A stretch of 64,000 bases of DNA from Mycobacterium ostraviense (GTDB taxonomy: Bacteria > Actinomycetota > Actinomycetes > Mycobacteriales > Mycobacteriaceae), in the NCBI RefSeq assembly GCF_002705925.1, contig NZ_NKRE01000001.1, forward strand, positions 2,807,282 through 2,871,281, read 5' to 3'. The notes under the pieces were generated by a model that made no database searches, was not told the origin of the DNA, and was given only the letters and a program-made list of their open reading frames with translations. Shown piece by piece: positions 9,118 to 18,700 of this stretch (positions are counted from its first letter, which is position 1; each line of letters starts with the position of its first letter). The position numbers and the translations under genes are program-made.

Positions 9118-9389
9118 GTCTCAGCGGCGAAAATAGACCGCTCCGCGAATAGCTCTTCCAGATGCGGCTTATGTGACACCGGCCGGTCCAGTACCGCCAG
9201 AAACTCGCTCCACGCTGCGTCATCGAGCAGGAACAGTCGGCGATCGGCCAATACGTCGCGCGCATGCGCCAATGTCGCCGTCACCGTGAAATTGGTGAGG
9301 TCAGTCCCCTCTACCTCAGCGGCACGACGAATTAGTGCATCCTGCTCAGGTGTCAGACGCACCGCGAAACGCTCGGTCTTCCGCGACAT
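9114..9389 (-). CDS. Ribbon-helix-helix DUF1778 antitoxin (TacA-like)
   Basis: About 91 residues: MSRKTERFAVRLTPEQDALI followed by a RHH core (AAEVEGTDLTNFTVTAT) and a C-terminal LFLLDDAAWSEFLAVLDRP that is typical of the DUF1778 toxin-binding tail. I favour ATG 9389 because the alternative ATG at 9398 overlaps a perfect palindrome that looks like the operator. It is coupled to the GNAT toxin by a 4-base overlap. As in this family, the antitoxin (or the complex) should repress its own promoter. Confidence 0.85.
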   Translation of the reverse strand: MSRKTERFAVRLTPEQDALIRRAAEVEGTDLTNFTVTATLAHARDVLADRRLFLLDDAAWSEFLAVLDRPVSHKPHLEELFAERSIFAAET

Positions 9390-9397
9390 AGATCCCA

Positions 9398-9420
9398 TTG
9401 TGTGCCTAATAGGCACACAA
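9398..9420. promoter_or_regulatory. Palindromic operator of the GNAT/RHH toxin-antitoxin module
   Basis: TTGTGTGCCT-AAT-AGGCACACAA is a perfect inverted repeat with 10-base arms and a 3-base centre. It sits directly upstream of the antitoxin ATG at 9389. Position and symmetry fit autoregulation by a dimeric RHH protein. Binding is inferred. Confidence 0.7.
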
Positions 9421-9606
9421 GTCAATGCGTCGGCCGAGGCTTCTACTTGGTTGATTGGCACATGTGGTATGAAGGGCCCCTTCGCGGCCCGGGGGCGAAC
9501 CCCGAGATATGCCGGGCAGAACCGGGCCAGGCCGGTGCGCCGTGTACATGGGTCCCAGGGATAAGGGTCGCCCAGCCAGACATCGTCCGCGCCATACTGA
9601 ATGATC

Positions 9607-9725
9607 CGAACTAGCGCACGCACGTGCGCCAATCTCGATTGGCGCCACAGCGTCGACGCCGGCCCTGCGCTGCGTGGGTGATGACCGTTTCTACTACAAC
9701 GTGCACGCCTGTCATTCCAGCGTCA
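9607..9725 (+). repeat. Imperfect direct repeat, copy 1 (flanks vapBC)
   Basis: From CGAACTAGCGCACGCACG through ATGACCGTTTCT and on to CATTCCAGCG, this segment matches 10458-10575 base for base at roughly four positions in five. The two copies bracket the VapBC module. The rest of 9421-9774 has short open frames on both strands but none I can support. Confidence 0.7.
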
Positions 9726-9774
9726 AGCGAATTGACTTGCCGCAGTTCTACTCTCGTGCGGCTATCTGTTGAGA

Positions 9775-10185
9775 TCAGCTAGTCGTGACGCGCCGTGCTC
9801 TGACATCGGGAAGGTGTCGCTGTGCCAGTTCGTAGTCGGCGTCGTCATGAAGGACCACCAGTCCGCTCGCTGCGGCGGTGCCGCAGATGAGCAAATCGAC
9901 CACTGAAAGGGCCCGTACCGCACCTGCGCCCGCGAGCCGGTACTGCGCTGAATCTATCCATCGCCACACGGATTTCGGTACCGGCACGTCAGGGAAAATG
10001 TCACCAAACGTCCGGTTCATCTGATCGAACTCGTCAGTGTTGCGCGCTGATCGACGGAACTCGGCTCGTTGTGGTTCACACGACCCAACGGCCCCGCTGA
10101 GTAGCGCCGCGGTCCACGCCGTGGCGAGGTCGGGCTGTCGCATCAGCCGCCAGACCGCGGAGGAATCCGCGAGGAAGCCGATCAA
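9775..10185 (-). CDS. vapC: PIN-domain ribonuclease toxin (VapC family)
   Basis: A 136-residue PIN-fold protein. The N-terminal MIGFLADSSAVWRL carries the first conserved Asp (D7). Further acidic residues lie in SCEPQRAEF, SVVDLLICGTAA and VLHDDADYEL, in the order of the VapC Mg2+ site. VapC toxins cleave tRNA or rRNA. The ATG overlaps the VapB stop as ATGA (10182-10185). It is complete and of normal length, so probably active. I cannot assign it to a numbered M. tuberculosis VapC. Confidence 0.88.
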   Translation of the reverse strand: MIGFLADSSAVWRLMRQPDLATAWTAALLSGAVGSCEPQRAEFRRSARNTDEFDQMNRTFGDIFPDVPVPKSVWRWIDSAQYRLAGAGAVRALSVVDLLICGTAAASGLVVLHDDADYELAQRHLPDVRARRVTTS

Positions 10186-10403
10186 GCTCCCGCAGCCTTC
10201 TCATCAGCTCGAGCGTCCAGCCAACCCTCATAATCCCAGCTCTGTGCCTGCTCCCGGGACCTGGCCAGCGCGTCTATCCGCCGGAAGCGAGCGACGTAGT
10301 CGCGCATGGCGAGGTTTACGGCCTCTTTCTTGGTGTGTACGCCCGCAATCCGCATCACCTCGGCCAGCGCGTCGTCATCGAGGTCGATCTGAGTCACCGA
10401 CAT
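10182..10403 (-). CDS. vapB: VapB-type antitoxin
   Basis: A 73-residue antitoxin: MSVTQIDLDDDALAEVMRIA, then GVHTKKEAVNLAMRDYVARF, the standard VapB RHH-like N-terminal DNA-binding part, followed by a charged C-terminus (SWDYEGWLDARADEKAAG) that binds the toxin. A strong AGGAGG (minus strand, 10415-10410) lies 6 bases before the ATG, and a TATAAC hexamer (minus strand, 10438-10433) is a possible -10. It is coupled to vapC by a 4-base overlap. Confidence 0.88.
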   Translation of the reverse strand: MSVTQIDLDDDALAEVMRIAGVHTKKEAVNLAMRDYVARFRRIDALARSREQAQSWDYEGWLDARADEKAAGA

Positions 10404-10457
10404 GACAAGCCTCCTATGTTGGACATATACATGTTATAGATACGTTGCCAACATTGC

Positions 10458-10575
10458 CGGAACTAGCGTACGTACATGCGCCGATGTCGATTGGCGCAAA
10501 GGTGTCGACGGCGGCAGCGCGGTGCGTAGGTCATGACCGTTTCTGACGTGGTGCGCAAGCCTCTCAATTCAGCGC
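10458..10575 (+). repeat. Imperfect direct repeat, copy 2 (flanks vapBC)
   Basis: Begins CGGAACTAGCGTACGTACAT, shares CGATTGGCGC, GTCGACG and ATGACCGTTTCT with copy 1 at 9607-9725, and ends near TCAATTCAGCG. Together the copies bracket vapBC, as expected if the module arrived by recombination or the segment was duplicated. Confidence 0.7.
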
Positions 10576-10604
10576 TAACAGCTAACCCGCCACCGGGTGC
10601 TCGC

Positions 10605-11075
10605 CTATCCCGCCGTGCCGCATTCGAAGTGGCGGCGGATGCCGGCCAGCATTGCCCGATGCGCCTTGACCGCCTCGCGGATGGTGAACGCGGCCAGGGG
10701 CCGTGGCGCGGTGATCCGGATCCGCTCGGTGAGCCGGGTGCCCGCGTCAATCGCCTCGAAACTCACGGTTGTGCGTACGTGGACCCCGGGCGACTGGTCG
10801 GCCTCGGTGCTCACGTCGCCGTCGTCGGGGACCTGTACCCGCGACCGATAGCGGATCTGGATAGCAAACGGCCCCAATGGAATTCGATCTATTACTCGAT
10901 AGCTCTGCAGATAACCCTGCGCGGTGTCGCGGCGGGCCGTCGGCTGCACGGACACGATCAGCGGGTGCACGAGCTTGATGTTGTCCAGGTTCACGTAGAA
11001 ATCGCGGACCCGATCCGGTGGCGCCGGTACCGATTCGGCCAACGTCCGCTCGGCGCACGCAACCCACCAGCTCAT
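10605..11075 (-). CDS. SRPBCC (polyketide cyclase/START-like) family protein
   Basis: About 156 residues starting MSWWVACAERTLAESVPAPP. The pattern VPAPPDRVRDFYVNLDNIKL, then HPLIVSVQP, RVIDRIPLGPFAIQIRY, TVSFEAIDAGTRLTERIRIT and a C-terminal helix AHRAMLAGIRRHFE is that of the SRPBCC hydrophobic-cavity fold. The ATG overlaps the rhomboid stop (ATGA, 11072-11075), so it is translated with the protease. The function is probably binding or handling of a lipid-like ligand; none is known. Confidence 0.75.
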   Translation of the reverse strand: MSWWVACAERTLAESVPAPPDRVRDFYVNLDNIKLVHPLIVSVQPTARRDTAQGYLQSYRVIDRIPLGPFAIQIRYRSRVQVPDDGDVSTEADQSPGVHVRTTVSFEAIDAGTRLTERIRITAPRPLAAFTIREAVKAHRAMLAGIRRHFECGTAG

Positions 11076-11926
11076 GCCGAAAATTCCGCAAGCAGACTGG
11101 CGGTGCGCCACCAGATCAGGCTGACCAACACAATCAGCAGGATGACCGTCGCAGCGACTTGGACCGCGTTCCGGTGTTCCCGCGGCGGGTAGACGTAGGC
11201 CGCCGCGACCAGCCCACCGGTGACCAGCCCGCCCACGTGTCCCTGCCAGCTGATCAGTTGTGAGCTGACCGCCGGAACGACGAAAGTGAAGACCAAGTTG
11301 ATCACAATCACCGCGACGACCCAGCGAACGTCGAGGGCCAGCCGTTTTCCCACCACGAAGGTGGCACCGAACAGGCCGAAGATTGCTCCCGATGCGCCCG
11401 CGGTCGCCGTGTTCAGCGGCGACAGCAAGTAGACCAGCACCGACCCGCCAAGCCCGCTCAGCGCGTATAGCGCGCCGAAACGCAATCGCCCCAGCCACAT
11501 TTCGAGTGGTGGGCCTACGACATACAGCGCCCACATGTTCAGCAGCAGATGCGTCGCGCCGTAATGCAGGAACGCCGAGGTCACCAGGCGGTACAGCTGG
11601 CCGTCGGCCACCGCGGGCGACCACAGGGTCAGCTGCTTTTCCAAGGCCCCCGACGACATCTGCGCGACGAAGGCCGCCACGTTGATCACCATCAGCGCGT
11701 AGGTGACCACCGGCGTGGCCGACCGCTGCCGGCCGCCGAAGCGGGTCTGCGGCTGTCGAACGGTCCGAGCACCCGCCTGAACGCACTGCACACATTGGTG
11801 TCCGACGGCGGCGTCGCGCATGCAGTCCGCGCAGATATACCGTTCGCACCGGTTGCAGCGCACGTACGCCCGACGGCCCGGATGCCGGTAACAGGTCGGC
11901 GATTCCGGTGCGCTGGGGCTACTCAT
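11072..11926 (-). CDS. Rhomboid-family intramembrane serine protease with N-terminal zinc-binding module
   Basis: A 284-residue protein. Residues 12-48 carry a B-box-like Cys/His cluster (C12, H15, C24, C27, C32, C35, H43, C45, C48). Six or more hydrophobic segments follow from about residue 74. The catalytic Ser is in GASG (S179) and the His in SWQGHVGG (H230); HLLLN near residue 130 supplies the oxyanion-side Asn. By neighbours (ctpI and PE_PGRS) it corresponds to Rv0110, one of the two M. tuberculosis rhomboids, from memory. It cleaves membrane substrates within the bilayer; the substrate is unknown. It is coupled to the SRPBCC gene downstream. Confidence 0.9.
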   Translation of the reverse strand: MSSPSAPESPTCYRHPGRRAYVRCNRCERYICADCMRDAAVGHQCVQCVQAGARTVRQPQTRFGGRQRSATPVVTYALMVINVAAFVAQMSSGALEKQLTLWSPAVADGQLYRLVTSAFLHYGATHLLLNMWALYVVGPPLEMWLGRLRFGALYALSGLGGSVLVYLLSPLNTATAGASGAIFGLFGATFVVGKRLALDVRWVVAVIVINLVFTFVVPAVSSQLISWQGHVGGLVTGGLVAAAYVYPPREHRNAVQVAATVILLIVLVSLIWWRTASLLAEFSA

Positions 11927-12031
11927 CGCACCATTCTTGCCCGGGTCGCCGCCGCGGGTGCGGTGGGTTGGGCGAACGCATATTTCTTGGCCCAGCGCGT
12001 TGCCTTACCGTTTTTTCGTGGAGTCAAGGGC

Positions 12032-12406
12032 ATGACCGATACCGGCACCGGAGTCGTCGAGCGCTATCTGACCTGTCTGGCCGCTCATGATTGGGACGGC
12101 CTGGCCGCCGCCATCGCCGACGACGGCCTGACCCGGGAGGGCCCGTTCTGCGACGTCATCGAGGGCAAACAGCACTACGTCGCCTACCTGCGCAAGGTGC
12201 TCACCAGCCTCAAAGACCACCAGCTGCGGGTGCAGCGGGTCTCGAGGGTGGATGCGCGGCTGTCCTACGTCGAATTGACCGAGACCTTCGAGATCGACGG
12301 TGCTCAGGCCGAATGGCCCGAATGCATCCTCTTCGAGCAGAACGACGACGGTCTGATCTCCCGCGTCAGCGTGTTCTTCAAGCAACGCCGAACTGACGCC
12401 GGCTAG
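12032..12406 (+). CDS. SnoaL-like / NTF2-fold protein
   Basis: A 124-residue single-domain protein: [39 protein letters not shown], and a C-terminal [20 protein letters not shown]. This is the alpha+beta barrel pattern of SnoaL/NTF2 proteins. Its start lies 105 bases from the divergent rhomboid start. Its stop overlaps the PE_PGRS stop region by 4 bases (convergent). I do not recall this gene between Rv0109 and Rv0110, so it may be an insertion. Function unknown. Confidence 0.75.
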   Translation: MTDTGTGVVERYLTCLAAHDWDGLAAAIADDGLTREGPFCDVIEGKQHYVAYLRKVLTSLKDHQLRVQRVSRVDARLSYVELTETFEIDGAQAEWPECILFEQNDDGLISRVSVFFKQRRTDAG

Positions 12407-13618
12407 CTTGCCCCAGCAGCACCGTCGGAGCCATAGACGGTGCCGCCCTTGCCGCCGGCACCTCCCGGCCCGCCGAAAATGCCGTCCCCCCCGTCGCCAC
12501 CGTCGCCGATCCACCGGGCGTTACCGCCATTGCCGCCGGCGGCGGGCTGTCCGATGCTCGTGCCGGCATTACCACCGGCGCCGCCCCAGCCGATGAACCC
12601 CGCGGTGCCGCCGTCACCACCGCCCCCTCCGCTGATGCCGCCGAGGCCGGGCCCCCCGGTGCAGCCGGCTCCGCCCTGGCCGAACAGACCGATCGCGTTG
12701 CCACCGTTACCGCCTTTGCCGGCCGGGCCACCCATTCCGCCCGTGCCGCCGTTGCCGCCGTTGCCGATGACGATGCCGCCGTTACCGCCGACACCACCGG
12801 CCGACGAGGTGCCCGCGGTCCCGAACTGCCCGTCGCCGCCGGCGCCGCCGTTACCGAAGAATCCGGCGTCGCCACCGTTGCCGGCAGGTCCTCCATTCGA
12901 GCCGATGCCGCCATCCCCGCCGATGCCGCCATCGCCGAGCAATCCACCGCCCCTTCCGCCGATGCCGCCGGCACCGCCGTCGCCGTTGACACTGCCCGCA
13001 AAGCCGCCGATCCCGCCGGCGCCACCGGTATCTATCAGGCCGCCGTTGCCGCCGTTGCCGCCGCCACCGCCGTTGTCGTTACTGCCAAAGCCGCCAGCCC
13101 CGCCGTTGCCGATCAGTCCGGCCGACTCTCCGTTGCCGCCAAGCTGACCCGGTCCGCCGGAGCCGCCGTTGCCGCCGTTGCCGTACAGCAGGCCGCCCGG
13201 CCCGCCGTCCTGACCGGTGTTGGGTAAACCGTTGGTGCCGTTGCCGATCAGCGGTCGGCCCAGCAGGGCCTGAGCGGGCGCATTGACCGCGTTGAGCAGG
13301 CTTTGCTCCAGGGTCTGTAGCGCCTGAAGCGGTGACGCGTTGGCTGCTTCGGCCGCCGCGTAGGAGGCCGCACCCGCGCCGAGCGCCCCGACGAATTGGT
13401 CGTGGAAAGCGACCGCCTGCGCACTCAACGCCTGATACGTCTGCGCGTGCGCATCGAACAGCGGCGATGACTGCCGGCACCTCGTCGGCGCCGGCGGCCA
13501 ACATACCCGTGGTCGGGATGGCGGCGGCGGCGTTGGCCGAGCTGATCGCCGCGCGGATGCCCGCGAGATCCGTCGTGGCCGCGGCAACCATTTCGGGCGA
13601 CGCGATCACAAAAGCCAT
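12403..13618 (-). pseudogene. PE_PGRS protein with a frameshift inside the PE domain
   Basis: The minus strand starts [20 protein letters not shown] and reads a normal PE domain to [10 protein letters not shown]. The expected continuation, [20 protein letters not shown] then [11 protein letters not shown], is in another frame, so one frameshift (net +1 or -2 bases) lies at about 13461-13468. After it the frame is open through a classical PGRS tract of (GGxGG)n repeats from residue ~130 to the end. SYAAAE matches the YxxxD/E type-VII secretion signal. Synteny with ctpI and the rhomboid suggests the Rv0109 (PE_PGRS1) locus. It is either decayed, phase-variable or a sequencing error. Proline-rich frames on the opposite strand are shadows of the PGRS repeats. 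Confidence 0.85.
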
Positions 13619-13877
13619 CGCTACCTCTCCCGTCGGAGCGCCACCGAGAAAGTCGGCGAGAATTCAGCGTAACGGGGATTCGACAGCCCCCGGGCAGGAA
13701 TGTTCCGCTCCCATCGATCTGAATCCGCACTGGCTACCAAACTGGATGCCTGGTCCCGCCACGAGCCGGAACGCCGGAACTCAGGGTCGACTGCCCACCG
13801 GCACCCGGCCAGGTCCGGACGTCGCGCCAACATTGCGGGTGTTCCCTGGTGAACTGAATTGGCTTACTGTGTGTTGC

Positions 13878-14111
13878 GTGGAGGCACACGGAACCCCTGA
13901 ATTGGTGGCCGTCGAAAATTTGCACTCTGGTGACCCGATCACCGATATCAACGGTGGTGGTCAAAGGTACATAGTTCTCGAATCGAAGGCCGTCGGTGAT
14001 GGCTGCGTGGTTCTCGAACTCGAGTCCAGGGTCGACCATCGGCTGCAGGTCATCGAGAAGTCATTCCCCACCGGCTATCACGTTGGCCGGGCGAACCACC
14101 GCATTCTGTAG
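13878..14111 (+). CDS. Small hypothetical protein
   Basis: About 77 residues from GTG 13878 (GTG 13869 also possible): VEAHGTPELVAVENLHSGDP, then QRYIVLESKAVGDGCVVLEL and KSFPTGYHVGRANHRIL. Polar, no membrane segment. It lies between the PE_PGRS and ctpI loci and points the same way as ctpI. In M. tuberculosis a small gene (Rv0108c) holds that position, so it may be its counterpart; I did not compare the sequences. Codon usage looks mycobacterial. Function unknown. Confidence 0.5.
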   Translation: MEAHGTPELVAVENLHSGDPITDINGGGQRYIVLESKAVGDGCVVLELESRVDHRLQVIEKSFPTGYHVGRANHRIL

Positions 14112-14161
14112 CGGCGAATTTCGCCCGACTGTCCGAGTCCGTTCGGCGGCTACTGGTTGAC

Positions 14162-14914
14162 TCAGCTGTCGCGCGGCGGCCTTATGTCGTTGGGATCGTC
14201 GGGGTCCGGCTCACCGAACCAGCGCGACGGCTCGTGCCGGCCGTATTCGTCATGCCAGTTCCACCACTCGTACGGGGCGGACCGCGGATAGTCTGCCGGG
14301 GAGTCCTCCCACTCCTCCTGACGCCCGAGCGCCGTCATGTCGAGGAAGCTCCACGTAGTGCCCAGCGCCTCGTCGCCGCGATTGTTGATGAAGTACGTGC
14401 GGAACACCCGGTTGCCGTCATGAATGAAGGCGTTGGTGCCATGCCATTGGTCGACGCCGAAGTCAGCCTGAAAATCTCCGAAGCCGTCGGTGATGGTGTA
14501 CCACGGCATCTGCCAGCCCATCCGGGCCTTGAGGCGCTCGATATCGGGCTGCGGCGCACGCGAGGCGAACACCAGCGTGGTATCGCGGGCGTTGAGGTGG
14601 GCGAGATGGCCGATGTGGTCGGCGATCATCGAGCAGCCGCGGCAGGCATGGTCAGGCCAGCCGTGCACGCCGGGCTCGAAGAAGGCACGGTAGACGATCA
14701 GCTGGCGGCGGCCGTCGAACAGGCCCAGCAGGTTCGTCGTGCCCTCGGGCCCGTCGAACCGGTAGTCCTTGTCCACCAGCAGCCACGGCATGCGCCGGCG
14801 CATCGCGGCCAACGCATCTCGAGCTCGGGTCAGCTCCTTTTCCTTGACCAGCAGTTGCCGGTGTGCGGCCTGCCATTCCTCGGCCGACACGATCGGGGGT
14901 GTTTGCATTGCCAT
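14162..14914 (-). CDS. DUF899 (thioredoxin-like) family protein
   Basis: A 250-residue protein with the DUF899 order: SAEEWQAAHRQLLVKEKELT, MPWLLVDKDYRFDGPEG, LFDGRRQLIVYRAFFEPGV, CRGCSMIADHIGHLAHLNAR, RLKARMGWQMPWYTITDGFG, and the C-terminal APYEWWNWHDEYG. The family has a thioredoxin fold, and CRGC here could be a redox pair. No substrate is known. It has a clear own start, and a decayed reading frame lies just upstream on the same strand. Confidence 0.85.
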   Translation of the reverse strand: MAMQTPPIVSAEEWQAAHRQLLVKEKELTRARDALAAMRRRMPWLLVDKDYRFDGPEGTTNLLGLFDGRRQLIVYRAFFEPGVHGWPDHACRGCSMIADHIGHLAHLNARDTTLVFASRAPQPDIERLKARMGWQMPWYTITDGFGDFQADFGVDQWHGTNAFIHDGNRVFRTYFINNRGDEALGTTWSFLDMTALGRQEEWEDSPADYPRSAPYEWWNWHDEYGRHEPSRWFGEPDPDDPNDIRPPRDS

Positions 14915-14948
14915 CTCCGCCTTCCTATATCCCAGTCGATCTCTTCAG

Positions 14949-15170
14949 TCAGCGCAGCGGCGAACGGCCCGCCGCCGTAAGCAAGTACGCATCACAGTCC
15001 CGCCGCAGACCGCCGGCGATCTCCAGCACGGATCGCCCGACCTGCGCTTCGGCCAGCACGGGCCCCGACGACCGCACGAAGGTGTCGACGTCGAGGCCCT
15101 GCCACCCCGCGTAGGCCGCCACCGCTTCGGCGCCCAGATCGGTCACCGACTGGCCCCGGTCACGACGGCC
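14949..15170 (-). pseudogene. Gene remnant, possible C-terminus of a dehydrogenase
   Basis: The minus-strand frame SVTDLGAEAVAAYAGWQGLD, VDTFVRSSGPVLAEAQVGRS, DAYLLTAAGRSPL ends at a stop at 14949 and looks protein-like in composition, but no start or N-terminal domain fits upstream. It resembles the tail of an SDR-type oxidoreductase. The 5' part appears to have been replaced by the plus-strand SnoaL fragment that starts near 15204. Confidence 0.35.
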
Positions 15171-15203
15171 GTGGTGCCGACGAGACCGTCGACCTGGGTT
15201 CAC

Positions 15204-15599
15204 ATGGGCTGGTTCATGGAGCCCGAGGACGCCGGGCGCCGCGAATTGCTCGATCGCTACTGCGCGGCGTTCGAGAACGCCGACATGGCCGCTCTCACCG
15301 AGCTGTTGCAAGCCGACGTCAAGCTCGAACGGCCGCCGGTGCCCGTGTGGTTCACCGGCCGAGATGCCGTGCTGCGCTTTCTTGCCGCGCTGGCTTTCAC
15401 CAGAGCCGGCGACATCGCCATGGTCCTGACGGCCGCCAACGGGCAACCTGCGGCCGCGGAGTACCGTCGCGGTGAAGATGACGTGATGCGGGCTCATTCC
15501 GTGCATATCCTGACCCTGGGTGCCACCGGGATCGCTGCGATGACCGTCTTTCTCGATCCGAGCCTGTTTAGCTCATTCGGTTTGCCGTCAACTCGGTAG
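15204..15599 (+). CDS. Orphan SnoaL-like domain resembling the C-terminus of an ECF sigma factor
   Basis: About 131 residues: MGWFMEPEDAGRRELLDRYC, FENADMAALTELLQADVKLE, RPPVPVWFTGRDAVLRFLAA and then a beta-rich tail. The pattern of a helix, a 'AAFENAD..AL..LL' segment and 'PP.P.WF.GR.A...FL' is that of the SnoaL-like domain at the end of SigG/SigJ-type (ECF) sigma factors. No sigma-2 or sigma-4 region precedes it, so it is probably a detached fragment. It may still be translated as a small NTF2-fold protein. The ATG at 15216 is an alternative start. Confidence 0.55.
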   Translation: MGWFMEPEDAGRRELLDRYCAAFENADMAALTELLQADVKLERPPVPVWFTGRDAVLRFLAALAFTRAGDIAMVLTAANGQPAAAEYRRGEDDVMRAHSVHILTLGATGIAAMTVFLDPSLFSSFGLPSTR

Positions 15600-15712
15600 C
15601 CGGGCCTACCGCACGCCGTGTGGACAGGTCCTCGACATGCCGCGAGTATTAGGGCGCGCGGTAGGCCCCGGCAAGGCACGGTGGGCCGCGATAAGCACTG
15701 AGAGGTGACGGA

Positions 15713-18700
15713 ATGAAGGTTCCGGGTGTGGCCGACGTCGTCGGCGGGATCACCGGGGGGGCGGCCCAGGCGTTGCGGGCCGGGGTGAGTGGTGTGGCCG
15801 GCGCTGTGGGCGCGGTGGAGATGCTGGCCAGCCCGATGCTGGAGCTGATCGTTCCGGTGGTGGAGGCGGCGGCTCAGTCGACCGGACATGCGCTCGGCAT
15901 GAAGAATTCCGCTACCGAAGGGGCCGGGCACCTCGCGCCGCCGATGCGTTGGCACAGCGGGCGGCGAGTACACCTGGACCTGGATCCGTTGCTGCCGTTT
16001 CCCCGATGGCACGAACACGCGGCGGTGCTCGAGGAGCCGGTTCGCCGGATTCCCGGAATCGACAAGGCACACGTGGAAGGCGCCTTGGGCCGCTTGGTAT
16101 TCGAACTCTCACCCGATGCCGACAGCGACGCCGTCGTGGACCAGGTGCGCGAAACGGTGTGTGCCGTCGCCGCGGACCTCACCTCCACGGTGTCGGCGCC
16201 TCGCACCGCGCCCTTCGCCGACCCGGGTAACCCGTTGGCCATTCTGGTGCCGCTGACCGCGGCGGCCATGGACGTGGTAGCCCTCGGGGCGTCGGTGACC
16301 GGTTGGTTCACCCGCCTTCCCGTGGCGCCGCGAAGCGCGCGCGCGGCGGCCGCGCTGCTGAACAACCAGCCGCGCGTGGTGGCGGTGCTGGAGTCGCGGC
16401 TGGGTCGGGTCGGCACCGACCTTGCGCTGAGCGCCTCGACAGCGGTGGCGTCCGGGTTGAGCCAATCGGTCGGTACCCCGCTGTTGAACCTGGCCCAGCG
16501 CGGCCTGCAACTGTCCGAGGCGGCGGCGCATCGGCAACGATGGCGTGCCCGCGAGCCCGAGCTCGCCTCACCCGGCCGGCCCCAGGCGCCGGTGGTCCCG
16601 GTCATCTCGTCGTCGGGTCCCGATTCGCACGCGCCCCGGCACAACTGGGCCGCCACGGCCGCCGGCGATGCCTCGCACATCGTCGTCGACGGTGCGATCG
16701 ATGCCGCGATCGACACCGCCAAGGGCTCGATGGCCGGGCCGGTCGAAACCTACGTGGACCAAGCCGCCAACGGCTCGGCGATCGCCGCGGTGGGCGCGCT
16801 ACTGGCCGGCGGCGGACCCGCCGAGGCCGGCGAGGCGATCCTGGCCGGAGTGCCGAAGGCGGCCCACCTGGGCCGGCAGGCGTTCGCCGCGATCCTGGGT
16901 CGCGGCCTGGCCAACTCCGGGCAACTGATCCTCGACCCGGGTGCGCTGCGGCGCCTCGACCGGGTGAAAGTGGTTGTCATCGACGGCGCCGCGCTGCGCG
17001 GTGATCACCGTGCCGTCTTGCGGGCGCGCGGCGACGAGCCCGGCTGGGATGACGACCGCGTCTACGAGGTGGCCGACGCGCTGCTGCACGGCGAGGAGGC
17101 ACCCGAGCCTGACCCCGATGAACTGCCCGCGACCGGCGCACGGTTGAAATGGGTTCGGGCGCAAGGGCCGTCGGCGGCTCCGGCGCAGGGCCTCGAACGT
17201 GCCGACCTGCTGGTCGACGGCGAGTCCGTGGGCAGCGTCGACGTCGGATGGGAGGTCGACCCCTACGCGATCGCGTTGCTGCAGACCGCGCACCGAACCG
17301 GAGCGCGGGTGGTCTTGCGTCATGTCGCCGGCACCGAGGATCTGGCCGCCAGCGTCGGCGCGACACATCCGCCCGGTACGCCGCTGCTGAGGTTGGTGCG
17401 CGAACTGCGCGCAGATCGCGGCCCGGTGCTGCTGATCACCGCATTGCACCGGGATTTCGCCTCCACCGATACGTTGGCCGCGCTGGCCATCGCCGACGTC
17501 GGGGTGGCCCTCGATGATCCCCGCGCGGCCACACCATGGACAGCGGACATCATCACCGGCACCGATCTGGCCGACGCGGTGCGAATCCTGTCGGCGCTGC
17601 CGGTGGCGCGGTCGGCCAGCGAATCCGCGGTGCGCCTCGCTCAGGGCGGCACCACCCTGGCCGGCCTGCTGCTGGTCACCGGTGATCCACGCCGGACCAC
17701 CAATCCACTTTCGTTGCGACGCTGGTTCAACCCCGTCAATGCCGCTGCCACAACCGCTTTGGTGTCGGGCGTGCTTTCGGCCGGCAAGGTGCTGCGGCTG
17801 CCCGACCCCACCCCGCAACCGTTGACCGCCTGGCATGCCCTGGACCCCGAGATCGTCTATTCACGCCTGGCCGGCGGATCCCGGCCGTTGGCGGCCGAGC
17901 CTGGAACCCCGGAATGGCGGCGCCGGCTGGCCGACCTGTCCTACAGCCCGGTGCTGGCGCCGCTGCGCACACCGGCCAGGAACCTGGTGAAGCTGGCGAC
18001 CGCCACCCGGCACGAGCTCGCCGATCCGCTGACGCCGATCCTGGCCGTCGGCGCGGCGGCCTCGGCGATCGTCGGCAGCAACGTCGATGCGCTGCTGGTC
18101 GCGGGCGTCATGACGATCAACGCGATCACCGGTGGGGCGCAACGGTTGCGGGCCGAGGCCGCGGCCGCAGAGCTGTTCGCCGAGCAGGACCAATTGGTGC
18201 GCCGCGTCGTGGTCCCGGCGGTCGCGACGACCCGGCGCCGGCTGGAGGCGGCCCGCACCGCGACCCGGACCGTCACGGTGTCGGCGAAGTCGCTGCGCCC
18301 CGGCGATGTCATCGACCTGGCCGCGCCGGAGGTGGTCCCGGCGGACGCCCGGGTCTTGGTCGCCGAGGACCTCGAAGTCGACGAATCCCTGCTCACCGGG
18401 GAGTCATTGCCGGTGGGAAAGCAGGTGGATCCGGTCGCCGTCAACGACGACGACCGGGCCAGCATGCTGTTCGAGGGCAGCACCATCGTGGCCGGGCGCG
18501 CCCGGGCCATAGTGGTGGCAACCGGTGTCGGGACCGCCGCGCACCGGGCAATCTCGGCGGTCGCCGACGTCGAGACCTCGGCCGGGGTGCAGGCCCGGCT
18601 AAGGGAGCTGACCAGCAAGGTTCTTCCGATGACGCTCGCCGGCGGCGCCGCGGTGACCGGCTTGGCGCTGCTGCGGCGAGCTTCACTACGTCAGGCGGTC

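Noticed and set aside
9402-9648. Short frames on both strands upstream of the RHH antitoxin
   Set aside because: They overlap each other and the operator; none has a ribosome-binding site or recognisable domain.
12440-13147. Long proline-rich open frame on the plus strand
   Set aside because: It is the antisense image of the PGRS GGxGG repeats; the PE domain and start are on the minus strand.
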